NCBI GenBank assembly: GCA_964023205.1
Contig: OZ026845.1
Location: 2,552,001-2,616,000, forward strand
Direction: 5' to 3'
Source: Lutraria lutraria
Lineage: Eukaryota; Mollusca; Bivalvia; Venerida; Mactridae
Length of the DNA stretch: 64,000 nucleotides
Shown here: piece by piece, positions 26,201 to 38,620 of the stretch
Layout: each line of letters begins with the position of its first letter
Position numbering within the stretch: the first letter of the stretch is position 1
Program-made: the position numbers and the translations under genes
Notes under the pieces: model-generated
Databases searched by the model: none
What the model was told of the DNA's origin: nothing
What the model saw: only the letters and a program-made list of their open reading frames with translations

Positions 26201-27043
26201 GTTTTGTTATAGTTTTTCTTGTTAAATTTAACATATAAGTTATAATTATATCATATGAAAGTAAAAGCTTTCAATATAATATAAATATGTAATCACAATG
26301 AGAACTGGTACTTTACAGACTCATAAAAATTATTGCATTCATATATAGATTAATAATAAAAGATAATTCCGCAGTTTATTTTATTCTTTAATATATATTC
26401 TTGCTATTTCGACTTGCATTAAGTATTTATCAGGTAATTCAAGTTTATACATAGTTCAGACACTAGTATAATTTAAATACATGGAGTATGTTTTTTACCA
26501 GGAATATTAATTCGTATTAATTATTAACAGATCGATAAGATATATTACAACTGATGTGAAATTACAATTATAAAAGTAGTCATATTTCTATTACCGTATG
26601 TTCATCGTTATATGATGGAGAGTCAAGATTAAATTGCATGATTATATTGTTTTCTAATTAACATAAATTTGCATTTCACAGACAAACATGAATATCTATT
26701 TTGTAAGGGAAGTTGTTTTCTTTTTACAAACGGTGTATATTGTTTCTTTGTTGACAGACTAAACATGAGTTACTCCCCCTGAAATTTAGGGGGCGTGGCT
26801 ACACTCACAATTGTCGATCTTTCTTTCAATGGTTTAATCTAATCAGAAACTGACTTTAAGGCAACATTTTGGGAAGTCCCAAAAAAGCTTTCTTGTGTTA
26901 CCCAATCCAGTCCTTTAATATTGTGAAGCAAAATCTGACCTAAAAGCAAAGAGCTAAGAGATGAAGGGTTATACATATCTCTGATCCTCAAAATAAACCA
27001 AAATAAAAGTTTGAAAAGTAGCCAAAGACTGTAACAAACCATC
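20211..27043. other. AT-rich intronic sequence, no recognised genes
   Basis: Nearly 7 kb is mostly unique. Minus-strand stretches at 24148-24270, 22357-22431 and 22132-22149 have good splice-like borders and open frames, all entering and leaving in phase 1, but match nothing I know (see findings). At 24005-24115 there is a diverged duplication of about 61 bp containing AAATGCTGG. No RNA gene recognised. Confidence 0.4.
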
Positions 27044-27207
27044 TACTGTGGAATCATTCATTTTCTTTAGGGATTTAATTTTGTGGATTTCGTGGGTCGC
27101 TCATCCACAAAATCAAGCCTCCATGAATTTAAATGCAGTGATAAGGCATTTATTTCCAAAAATCAAATTCCACAAATTTATGTCCCCACGAAATAGCCAT
27201 TTTAGTA

Positions 27208-28188
27208 AACAAGAGGCCAAGATGGCCCTGTATCGCTCACATGTCAATCACTGCTCACTCATTAAAACATTGTTTTGAACTGGTGACCTAGTTTTTGACC
27301 CCAGATGACCCATGTTAGAACTTGTCCTACATATGAATAAGACAAACATTCTGACAAGGTTTGGTGAAGATACAAAATGTACAATCAAAATTTGACATCT
27401 ACAGTGTTAATAAGGTTTTCCTAAGATTTGACCTTGTGACCTAGTTTTTGACCCTAGGTGACCCATATTTGAACTTGTCCTTAATATCATTAATACGAAC
27501 AATCTGACAAGGTTTTGCCAAGATCCAATTAAAACCATGACATTTAGAGCTTTTACACGATTTTTACCTAAGATTTGACCTGATGACCCAGTTTTTGACC
27601 CCGGCTGACCCATGTTCAACCTTGACCCACATATCGATGAGGCCAACATTCTGACAATGTTTGGTGAAGATCCAATCAAAACTATGACATACATCTACAG
27701 TGTTAATAAAGTTTTCCTAAGATTTGACCTGGTGACCTAGTTATTGACCCCAGATGACCCATATTTGTACCTGACCATTGTATCATTAAAAGAAACAATT
27801 TGACAAAGTTTGGTGAAGATCCAATTATAACTGAGAAATCTATAGTGTTAACATGTTTTTTCATAAGATTTAACCTAGCAACCTACTTTTTGACCCAAGA
27901 TGACCCATGTTCAGACTCGTCAAAGATATTATGAAGACAAACATTCTGACAAGGTTTTATGATGATCCAATCTAAACAGTGACTTCTAGAGTGTTCACAG
28001 GGTTTTCCAGCAATTTGCCCTAGTGACCTAGTTCTACTACAGAAATGACCCATTATCAAACTTGACCTACATATTATTGAAATAAACATTCTGACAAAGT
28101 TTCATGAACATACAATCAAAACAGTGACGCTGGACGGAGACTGATCCTAAAAGCTCACTCTGTCACTTTGTGACATGTGAGCTAAAAA
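27208..28188 (+). mobile_element. Hairpin-ended repeat family A, full-length copy
   Basis: This is the reference copy in the window. It starts AACAAGAGGCCAAGATGGCC, where GGCC-AAGAT-GGCC is a small hairpin, followed by TGTATCGCTCACATGTCA. Six units of about 147 bp follow, near 27281, 27430, 27575, 27726, 27872 and 28018. It ends GATCCTAAAAGCTCAC, then a nested hairpin (28153-28182) and AAAAA. CGCTCACATGTCA near the start and TGACATGTGAGC near the end are subterminal inverted repeats. Frames such as those at 27407-27694 on the minus strand are not genes: they share a residue pattern once per unit because of the tandem structure. Confidence 0.75.
28153..28182. repeat. Nested terminal hairpin of family A element
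   Basis: The outer stem GCTCAC/GTGAGC encloses the inner stem TGTCAC/GTGACA with a TTT loop. It is followed by TAAAAA, the element end. The same structure recurs at 4328-4358 (reverse) and 5999-6030. Confidence 0.8.
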
Positions 28189-28816
28189 CACGAAAATTGA
28201 GCCCAAGGAATACAGTACAGTACAACCTCTGTAGAGCAACACCCTGTGGGAGCTGCAAATATTGACCATTGTTTAGAGGTTGTTGATCTGCAGAGGTTAA
28301 ATTTATAGTAAATATTAGCTTAGGGAAATTTTGAAGGTGTTGTTATAGAGAGGTTGCTGCTCTGTAATAGAGGGCCGCTCTGTAGAGGTGCTGCAATTAT
28401 TTCCATAATTTTTGAAAGTATGATTCCAAAAAATTTACCATATCGAATGATTGTCAAACCATTTGGCAAACTCTAGACCTATACTATAATAGCATTATCA
28501 TGTGTGAGATATGGTCCAGGAAGGGATTCAAACTCAGTAGGGAGGGGCAAGTAATCACTAAGACAGAGACAAGTTAACCATTTGGTCATTGAGTGGCTGA
28601 AATCATGCCACAACTATACAGAAAGGACAACTTACAAGAACTAGGTTGAACAAATCCTATGATGTATAGATAAACAGAATGAGAAACATACAAACAAGTT
28701 AAAATCAATGAGGCTCCAGACCCACAATCATACACAAGATATAGGATTTATGTGTAGACTAGGCACTGACAGATCAGGCAACTTCATAGAATACAAAGGG
28801 TCAGACAGAGAGCAAG

Positions 28817-28830
28817 GTTACCGTGGTAAC
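28817..28830. promoter_or_regulatory. Perfect palindromic X-box (RFX-type) motif
   Basis: GTTACCGTGGTAAC matches the RFX consensus half-sites GTTRCC and GGYAAC with a 2-bp spacer. It lies in the inferred intron, far from any recognised promoter, so function is speculative. Confidence 0.35.
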
Positions 28831-31297
28831 ACAATAAATGCCAACATAAATGCCTATTTGGGAGTTCTAAATAGGCAGCTAATTAGGACTTCCTCACAGC
28901 CAAGTGGTAAATATAGAATTATAGGACGATTGACAGATATATAGTTTCTGAATTCCTCATGAATAACTAATAAATGATGAAAACAAGAATGAATAAATAA
29001 ACAAGCTTGGAATAATAATATAACAGATAAAGAATACCAGGGACAATACATAAAAACAAAGAAAAAGAGATAGGCAATAATAGTCCTAATTGATATGAAA
29101 AAAAAACATTTTAAAAAAGGAAAGGTATTCAGGTGCTCTTTAATGATACATACATGAAAAACATTAAACAATCAGAAAGGTGTTGTGACTCAGTAAGGGG
29201 TAACAATAATAATCAGGAACTCCTGAGTAATTATACAAACATGATGTACAATGTACCATATAAAGAACAACTTAAAACAACATGTGAACACATCACTGTC
29301 TGGAAAGTCAAGAATTAATGGAGTGTCCGTTTAATTCATTAAACAAACAATATATCTAATTCTGTATAATTATCAGCAGTCTCCAATATTCAAACTCAAA
29401 ATATCACAGAGTGTGAAGCCAATGCAATTTGGAAACCATGTTAACAATACATGAACCTTTTCTACCATTGGCTTACCATGGAGCACATGTACATGTATAT
29501 AAATGATATTGACATATCTTAATACTCAGAAACCATGGAAAAACATTAATAATATCACAGCTTTCACAGTATCCGTGCGAATTTCTGAAGTTGTAAGCAA
29601 TTATTGTGCCTAGTTGTTTGGATACAAAAGCAGTTAACATTTGTCAAGCGATAATAAGCTCTCCATAAATAACAATAATACACTGTTTACTAGATACTTT
29701 ATTTTGATTAATGCTTTACTGAAAACTAAAAGGGAGAATTTTACAGTTAAAGCTAGTATTTAAGTAGGTAAAAGGAGTGATATAATGTGTATTTATATGG
29801 TAGGAATGGATTTTTTTCAACTAATAAAAAAACAAAGCCCTTTCATTTTCCACCATTTTCGAACTTTTTTTACTTTTTTTTTGTATCACAGATTCACGAA
29901 GTGAGGAGTGTTTTTTTAATGAAAGTTTTGTCTTTTAATGATTTTTTTTTCATTCAGTCCCAAATCTCATGAGAACATTCTTTGCTTTAGTGATCTCAGC
30001 CAGTCACTTCAATTTAAACTTCAATGGTCATTCAACAAAAAAACTTGAAATTCTTACATTCTTGGCATAAATAAAATCCTGATTCTTGGTCTCCTGACCG
30101 AATCTACTTCGTCTCCTTTGGTTTTCATATGGACATAAAGGGACATGCCCTGAAACTGCTGTGTCTTGGTTTTCATACACCAAAAAAAGTATTTATCACA
30201 TGTAAAACCAGTTATTACAGAAAAGTTAAAGAAGAATGTGCGTTCAAAAAGGGCCCTATAACGCGCGCGTCGGTATTTGTATGTCGGTTTAAATAAAAGA
30301 CTGAGATTTTAACTAAGCATGCCCGCTGCCTTTCAAGCAGGAAACATTGATATTTACCTATAATTAATTGATAGATAAGCTTTAAGTCGCAAAAATGAAC
30401 ATAACATGAGCACTACTCACAATTTCACAGTTTGTTGACATTTTTACGCGATGTTTTCGGTTTTGACATATCAGATTGAAATGTGTATTTTGAGTAAACA
30501 AGCGGGATATTTCGTACATATTTTACAGGGCTTTCAATAATTGATTACGGCATTAAGATGATACCAAATTGATAGCTATCCGACTCCAAGACGCTGAAGT
30601 TCCAGGGCATGCCCCTTTAATCTCCAAAATAACAATAAAAATATGTCCGAAAAAAACAACTCCTCGTCTTGTGGTACTACAAACTTTGGGGATGTTCAGG
30701 AAACAAATTAGGTATACATCTATTTGTTTATGTCCTTTATTAGGAAACCAGGCATCCTAAATCAGGAGACAATGAGGCACCTGAACAAGAAACCAGGTAC
30801 CTACATTTGCATTTCTTTATTCTTATCAAGAAACCAGGTACATGTATCTATTCCTTTGACCATATCAGATTGGTTTAGTACAGATAGGACCTGAGGACCT
30901 GCAGACTAAGAGTTAGGCTTCCTATTCTTATGTCTAAGAGAATGATTCTCAGTAGACTTTCTCATGTGTAATACATCAAATTTGCCATTTCTTAAAAATA
31001 GTACTTTGTCTCGTTTCCAAGCTAATATTGTCAGCATTATTTTCAATTACTGCTCGTTTGTATTGTCTGAATGTAATTTCTTATCAATGTTATTTTGGAG
31101 ACTGACTATTTAGATGAAGGAAGAGTATTGAGGCCCCCGCAACATTTTACGTAAATGATATTTTACCATCAGAAGCTAAGGTACACTGTATGTCTATAGA
31201 CAGAGTCAGACTTTCACAGAATGTATAAAAAATGAACAAATACATTCATTATAATCACATTGTATTAAAAATTAATTCAAAATGTTTTGTATTGGCA

Positions 31298-31364
31298 AAA
31301 TAACATTTTTGTAAAGGGGAAAATGACATTTTTGTTAAGGGGAAAATGACATTTTTGTACTGGT
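31298..31364. repeat. Three-copy short tandem repeat of about 23 bp
   Basis: ACATTTTTGTAAAGGGGAAA and close variants occur three times in succession. Non-coding. Confidence 0.7.
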
Positions 31365-32149
31365 AAAATTCCAAAAATAAGGAAATTGGTCAATATATTG
31401 GATCGGGAACGGTTATTTTTACCCCATGTACTTATAAAGAAAAAATCCCTGGTCGGATACATGACAAAAAACTGCTAATTTAGTGTCAGACAGTAAAACT
31501 AGGTTTTTAACCAATATCAAAAGAATAGAATAAACTAAAAAACTGTTTATTGAAAAGTGAGGCAATGCATCTGCAGAAACCAAGTCAGCATCATCTTCAT
31601 CAAGTGCATGACCGGAATAAAAAATCGAAACTTTAATCTGAGATAGTGAATAAATAGAACCAATTATCTTTTTAAACAAAATCAGAAAGCATGGTAACTC
31701 TGAGAGGGCCAGTTAAACTGTTAGTGACAAGAAACAGCCAGTAAGATTCCCCTGAGAAATCAAGCAGAGTGAATAAAAATGTAATAATGAGAACACACTT
31801 TGGTACCCAAAGTAATCAATTGTCTGTGAATGCCTGTAGACTAAACAGATGCTGCCAATTGTTACCAACCATTTATTTACTACTATACAAAAAATGTATA
31901 TCAAACATCTTGAGAATTTTAATTTATTTTGAGTTTTGTAGTACTACTAGTAGGCCAACACATCTGCAAAGGAGGTAAATATGAATTTGATGTGTCTGCA
32001 AAATTGCTCATGTCTCCTAGTTTATAATATACAGCCATTTATCTGCAGTATCTGAATTATATGTAACAGATTGTACACATCACAGAGCACTACAGACCAT
32101 AGATTCCTGATAGTTCACCTAACTAGGACTGAAAACAATCTTTGTCAAG

Positions 32150-34570
32150 CTACCACAGAAGATAATTCACCTATAACTGCCACACAAGATAGTTCGAATA
32201 AGTGCCACACAAGATTATTCACCTTACTGCCACACAAGATAGTTCACCTAACTCAGTAACTGCCATACACAATATAGTTCGTATAAGTGCCACACAAGAT
32301 TATTCACCTTACTGCCACATAAGATAGTTCACCTTACTCAGTAACTGCCACACAAGATAGTTCGTATAAGTGCCACACAAGATTATTCACCTAACTCAGT
32401 AACTGCCACACACAAGATAGTTGGTATAAGTGCCACATAAGATAATTCACCTTACTGCCACACAAGATAATTCACCTAACTGCAACAAAAGATAATTCAC
32501 ATAACTGCAACAAAAGATAATTCACCTAACTGCAACAAAAGATAATTCACATAACTGCAACAAAAGATAATTCACATAACTGCTACAAAAGATAGTTCAC
32601 CTAACTGCAACACAAGATAGTTCACCTAACTGCCACAATAGATAGTTCACCTAACTGTCACACAAGATAGTTCACCTAACTGCCACAATAGATAGTTCAC
32701 CTAACTGTCACACAAGATAGTTCACCTAACTGTCACACAAGATAGTTCACCTAACTGTCACAATAGATAGTTCACCTAACTGTCACAATAGATAGTTCAC
32801 CTAACTGCCACAATAGATAGTTCACCTAACTGTCACACAAGATAGTTCACCTAACTGTCACAATAGATAGTTCACCTAACTGTCACACAAGATAGTTCAC
32901 CTAACTGTCACAATAGATAGTTCACCTAACTGTCACACAAGATAGTTCACCTAACTGTCACAATAGATAGTTCACCTAACTGTCACAATAGATAGTTCAC
33001 CTAACTGTCACACAAGATAGTTCACCTAACTGCCACAATAGATAGTTCACCTAACTGTCACACAAGATAGTTCACCTAACTGTCACACAAGATAGTTCAC
33101 CTAACTGTCACAATAGATAGTTCACCTAACTGTCACAATAGATAGTTCACCTAACTGCCACAATAGATAGTTCACCTAACTGTCACAATAGATAGTTCAC
33201 CTAACTGCCACAATAGATAGTTCACCTAACTGTCACAATAGATAGTTCACCTAACTGTCACAATAGATAGTTCACCTAACTGTCACAATAGATAGTTCAC
33301 CTAACTGTCACAATAGATAGTTCACCTAACTGTCACACAAGATAGTTCACCTAACTGCCACAATAGATAGTTCACCTAACTGTCACAATAGATAGTTCAC
33401 CTAACTGTCACAATAGATAGTTCACCTAACTGTCACAATAGATAGTTCACCTAACTGTCACAATAGATAGTTCACCTAACTGTCACAATAGATAGTTCAC
33501 CTAACTGCCACAATAGATAGTTCACCTAACTGTCACAATAGAAAGTTCACCTAACTGTCACAATAGATAGTTCACCTAACTGTCACAATAGATAGTTCAC
33601 CTAACTGTCACAATAGATAGTTCACCTAACTGCCACAATAGATAGTTCACCTAACTGTCACACAAGATAGTTCACCTAACTGCCACAATAGATAGTTCAC
33701 CTAACTGTCACACAAGATAGTTCACCTAACTGTCACAATAGATAGTTCACCTAACTGTCACACAAGATAGTTCACCTAACTGTCACACAAGATAGTTCAC
33801 CTAACTGTCACAATAGATAGTTCACCTAACTGTCACACAAGATAGTTCACCTAACTGTCACACAAGATAGTTCACCTAACTGCAACAAAAGATAGTTCAC
33901 CTAACTGCAACAAAAGATAGCTCACCTGACTGTCACATAAGATAGTTCACCTAACTGCAACAAAAGATAGTTCACCTAACTGTCACACAAGATAGTTCAC
34001 CTAACTGTCACAATAGATAGTTCACCTAACTGCCACAATAGATAGTTCACCTAACTGTCACACAAGATAGTTCACCTAACTGCAACAAAAGATAGCTCAC
34101 CTGACTGTCACATAAGATAGTTCACCTAACTGCAACAAAAGATAGTTCACCTAACTGTCACACAAGATAGTTCACCTAACTGTCATACAAGATAGTTCAC
34201 CTAACTGCCACAATAGATAGTTCACCTAACTGTCACACAAGATAGTTCACCTAACTGTCACACAAGATAGTTCACCTAACTGCAACAAAAGATAGTTCAC
34301 CTAACTGTCACACAAGATAGTTCACCTAACTGTCACAATAGATAGTTCACCTAACTGTCACACAAGATAGTTCACCTAACTGCCACAATAGATAGTTCAC
34401 CTAACTGTCACACAAGATAGTTCACCTAACTGCAACAAAAGATAGTTCACCTAACTGTCACACAAGATAGTTCACCTAACTGCCACACTAGATAGTTCAA
34501 CTAACTGCCACAATAGATAGTTCACCTAACTGCCACATAAGATAATGACCTTTCACACAATATAGTTCTA
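32150..34570. repeat. 25-bp minisatellite array (about 95 copies)
   Basis: The core unit is GATAGTTCACCTAACTG followed by TCACAATA, TCACACAA, CCACAATA or CAACAAAA, 25 bp in all. The left edge (32150-32600) is degenerate, with insertions of CTCAGTAACTGCCACAC and GTATAAGTGCC. The centre is highly uniform, and variants form ordered blocks. Because 25 is not a multiple of three, no long frame survives except by chance. Confidence 0.95.
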
Positions 34571-36781
34571 AGTCAAATTATCACATAATATTGATTTGCC
34601 CGAGTTTTAACTCACCACTTCTCAATCACTATTTCTGTACTGTACTAAATAAGCCAGACAGGTTATTGTATGATATGTTTCAGGTAGGTGATAAATCAAT
34701 AAATACACCAACATCAGCACAGACCTTGACAGCGACCCTGACATTCACCATGAAGGAGACGACAGTCCTCTTACATAATATGACACTAAATCTTCAACAA
34801 ATTTTGTGTATAATTCCATATTTAAATCAAACCAGTAATCAGTTATAAAGCTGTGATATGTATATTATGCACAGATGGACCCGTAAAAGAAACATAATAT
34901 ATAAACCCTGAGTATTTCAAGTGAGGTGCGAAAACATTTAAAGCCAAACATCACAATTGGCATCATCAGAAACCTTACACAATACAGTAAGTTGCCTAAA
35001 GAGGTTCATTTACAAGTCAATTGATAGTGATGACTATCTATTTTGCTGTTACGAACACTAATTTAGCAGCAAAAATCAATGACACGAAAGATTTCGTAAC
35101 ACAATAAAATCTTGGATGCTGGTACAAATCGGATATATAGCAGATAGACATGTGGATGTACATACTATGCTGACAAAAAAGGATCAACACAGATGAAGTG
35201 ATTGTAGGACCAAGTTCATTTTGTACTGGTGGTTTTTATAATCCACCAAAGAGGAGTGCCATTTCTCCATAGTTTAGACCAGCTACATGTAGGTTTCCAC
35301 ATCGTAAAATAATACACCTCAGGAAAGTTGTGTTTTAGTCTCCCAATTTTTAATTTACAAATGTATCTATAGATGAGTTGAATGGATTTTGAGGAAGGTA
35401 GCTATTTCACTGGGTTTTAATGTTGCACAAAGAGCCTGGGTAGTTTTGCATATTTCCATTCTTAACAGTGGAGGAAGCCCAATGCTTTGGTAGAACCATC
35501 TATACTGTCTGTAAGCTAGCTGGACAGTTTCCTAACATGTGAAATTATATCCCGGTAGGATTTAAACTCCCAGCAATGAGAGGCTAGAGATTACCACTAC
35601 AAGTAAGAGACCCTTATATTTCACACAACCATGGTTGCATCATTCCAATAAAATAAATCCACGAGTGGCCACTTATTTTCTGAACAGTTTCCAAAATCTG
35701 TATATGCTGTATATCAACTAGATATAATTATGAAGATAACATTTATACTGAGAGAGATAAATTTGGCCCCAGGGGCAGCCTTAATATCAAAGTTTTACTG
35801 CATATTAGACCTAATACTGCAAAAAGGTATAAATATCTAATATTTGCATAAAAACTTGAATTTTCTTAAATCTCTCGGCTAATTATTAGTGTTTGCTTGA
35901 AGAATGTTTCCTCTGCTAAAAAAACAATGATTCGTATTTTAGACACTCAACTCAAGTAATAAAATACAGCAAGGTCATTTATCAATTATAAACACTTGTT
36001 AATCAGATGTAAAACTATCAGCGGATTTGGTTCAATTCCTAGGGGATGCATGTTACAACTAGCAGCAGAGCCCTCCATCATAAAAACCTTGTACGGCATG
36101 AATAATAGAAATTGTCAAGAGATTACTTGACTCAATACATGAACTAAAGACTGAAGTACAAGGTCAAACAATTCCTGGATGCTCCTTAACAGACTTCATC
36201 TTTTGATTGTGTACCAGCAGTTTTTTCTCTATACAAACAATTTGACCTCAATATTGAGCCAGTGGATGAAGCCGTACTTTTACACCAGACAACTTCTTGA
36301 TGAAGTACCCAGATGCATACTCTTATAGTTTCTGACACATCCTTGGTCATGAGCACCCACACATACCATTTGTATTAGACAACACTTTGGTGAAGAGTAT
36401 ACGCACATACACTTTTGTTTCAGACAAGTTCACAATAGCAATCTAAATTGGATACTGACTAGCTAGATAAGTCCAAGCCAATTGATTTCTCATACAATAA
36501 AATGACAAGATTCTGCAGAACCATCTGTTATTGTCACATTAACAACTGTTCTGTAAAAAAACGAGAATAATCAAAGAGTCTGTCTATGACAAGGGTATAC
36601 TTAAACACCCATAAATACAGATGATTAGAAAGATTCCAGAGTACTAATTAATAGAAATCTTTTTTCTTTATGCCGTAATGGTCTAGAGCATCAATTGTGG
36701 AAATGTAGTACAAAATATAGCAAGCACTGCTACCATCTCCAGTGTAACTTATCTAAGTTTTTCTGTTGCCCAAAGCTACAT
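34571..36781. other. Unique and repeat-derived intronic sequence
   Basis: A plus-strand frame continues past an acceptor-like GATATGTTTCAG at about 34682 with LTATLTFTMKETTVLLHN. It has no donor and no recognised family, so it is not called. At 35506-35620, wording like TGTAAGCTAGCTGGACAG and GGATTTAAACTCCCAGC resembles the stretch at 37230-37405. Nothing else is supported. Confidence 0.4.
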
Positions 36782-37062
36782 CAGGGCCCTAGCTGCACTA
36801 TAGGGGAAGGGGCCCGGGGCCCTCAGGTAGGGGAATTTCGCGTCATTTTGAGGAAAAAGGGGAATTTCAGGGGATTTTTTAAAACTGCCTTATAACCCAA
36901 CAATAAACAGTTTAAGCTTAAAATGGCTTTTTTTTTTTTATTTTTATTTTTTTTTTTTTTTTGGAGGGGAATTTTTCTCAAAAATAGGGGAAAAAAGTAT
37001 ATTATTTTAGGAGGGGAATGGGGCCGAATTTCGGCCCCAAAAAACGTCAAATGAGGGCCCTG
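36782..37062. mobile_element. Short CAGGGCCCT-ended element (hAT-like MITE candidate)
   Basis: It starts CAGGGCCCTAGCTG and ends CAAATGAGGGCCCTG, giving a 9-bp terminal inverted repeat. TACAT flanks it on both sides as a possible 5-bp target duplication. The interior is rich in GGGGAATTT words and has a long T run (36927-36962). CAGGG-type ends are typical of hAT elements, but those make 8-bp duplications, so the assignment is tentative. Confidence 0.5.
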
Positions 37063-37229
37063 TACATGTAGTGTTTATGGATGTAAATCTTTTTAGCATC
37101 TGATACAGACCAATGGTAACTATTTGTCTTCTGACTTCTGTTGAAAGCTGCATCAACAGTAAGGGTGACTTCTACAGCTTTCAAGGACAGAAGAAGACCT
37201 CATGTGTACACATGAGAAGATCCACATCC

Positions 37230-37405
37230 TTTCATAAGCTAACTGGACTGTGAGCTTCCTCATATGTGGAATTTGCCTCATTGGAATGGGGATTGCCAAA
37301 TCTACCAGCAACAGAGGGGCTAGTGATTACTAGTCAGAGACCGCAATCATCTAGTGATTACTAGTCAGAGACCGCAATCATGCACTCAAACCATGTAGCT
37401 GCCCC
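37230..37405. repeat. SINE-like dispersed repeat (tentative)
   Basis: This stretch has words such as AAGCTAACTGGACTGTGAGC, CCTCATATGTGGAATT and, in reverse, GGTCTCTGACTAGTAATCAC. Similar wording recurs at 35506-35620, 39625-39735, 28500-28610 and 57095-57190, each including a box-B-like GATTCAAACTC, GGATTTAAACTCC or GTTTGAATCCC. This suggests an old tRNA-derived SINE family, but the copies are too diverged to define ends. Confidence 0.3.
37320..37381. repeat. Perfect 31-bp tandem duplication
   Basis: CTAGTGATTACTAGTCAGAG... occurs twice back to back without mismatch, inside the SINE-like stretch. Confidence 0.9.
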
Positions 37406-38324
37406 TCTTATTGGTATACTAGTGTGACTACAATTGTTTGGAGTTAATGTTGTCATAAATTGACTTCCTTTCTTGCACTATAATTAATCACAAAGGTCCC
37501 GGTTTTCAATGCTAGTAAATTTATGAATGTTATTGTATATCTCTTAAGCATCTGATACGACCAATCTATGAGTGAGATTGTTACCATGTTGAGGACACAG
37601 ACCTCAACCTTGGTGTTTAAGTCTTCATAACTGCGATAAGAATTAAGTTGCAAAAACAGTTCACACACAACCATTACATGACTGCATGATAGCATGCACA
37701 ACATAATTATACATGCATACTGCACATACACATTGCTGGACTAACAGTCACATGGTTTATTATTCGTCCATTTTCTCTCACTCTATTGCAAGAAAAGCCA
37801 AGATGGATGTGGTAGCTACAGTATCACCAAATGAAAGCATTCAAGGCAGTGACAGCACTTAGTAACTATTGTGATAAGTACATTAGTACATTAATCTCAG
37901 GATGGGCACAGTCCTAACTTACATGTAATTACTACACAAGTCTGTCAAGGACAGACCAGAAATCAGAGATGTAAGATTGTACGTTTAGTCATTTTAAGTC
38001 AAACACGACCATATTACCAGCCACCCACACAAGAAAAGATCAATCAACTTATTTCTGTAAAACATCAGTAAATGCATCAACACTCAACAGACTACAGTAG
38101 AAAGTGCAGTACTGTAATGATCCTAAAACGCAGACATAGTCACATGATAGTGTAATCTATTACAGGGATCAAAGCTTTACTGCCATTCCTGTGACAATTT
38201 CTTAGTTCTCCATAAGACAATTTCAAGTGCAAACAACAATAACAGTATAATCAAGATTCTACACCGGTAATTACAGCAGAGAGATGTACCTTAACATGTC
38301 ATCAAGATATACACATGTCACATT

Positions 38325-38620
38325 GTGGTATGTCAGACCAGGTTAGTCATCATAAAAAGTCAGTAATACATTATGGTATGTCAGGCCTTACGGTATATAG
38401 TTAGTCAAAAAATGTCAGTCACATACATTATGTGACATGTTAGTCCAAGATAGTTATAAAAGGTCAGTCATACATAATGGTATGTCAGGCCTTATATAGT
38501 TAGTCACATAAGGTCAGTCATATATACATGTGATATATCATATTATGTTAGTCCAAGTTAGTTATAAAATATAGTATGTCAAGACTTATAATGTTAGTCA
38601 TATAGGGCCTACAGTAGTAC
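38325..38620. repeat. Diverged tandem repeat of about 80 bp
   Basis: TATGTCAGGCCTTA..TAGTTAGTCA and GGTCAGTCATACATAATGG recur three to four times with many differences. No gene. Confidence 0.6.

Larger units (their letters stand above)
27044..28217. mobile_element. Inverted-repeat element interrupted by a family A insertion
   Basis: The left part (27044-27207) starts TACTGTGGAATCATTC and holds TTTGTGGATTTCGTGGG and CCCCACGAAAT words. The right part resumes after the insertion with CACGAAAATTGAGCCCAAGG and closes with GGAATACAGTA (to 28217), a rough inverse of the start. The word pattern on the two sides is continuous in sense, showing that the host element was split by the later insertion at 27208-28188. 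Confidence 0.55.
28218..32149. other. AT-rich intronic sequence with degenerate repeats
   Basis: The first 180 bp, rich in CTCTGTAGAG words, look like the end of another degraded transposon. A perfect RFX-type X-box is at 28817-28830. Sequence near 30138-30153 (AAAGGGACATGCCCTG) has an inverse match near 30602-30617, possibly bounding a degenerate element. Three copies of a unit of about 23 bp (AAGGGGAAAATGACATTTTT) lie at about 31298-31364. No gene is supported. Confidence 0.4.

Noticed and set aside
34591..34848. Frame with LTATLTFTMKETTVLLHN, slightly reminiscent of large lipid-transfer proteins
   Set aside because: No donor, another frame on the minus strand is equally plausible, and the resemblance is only an impression.
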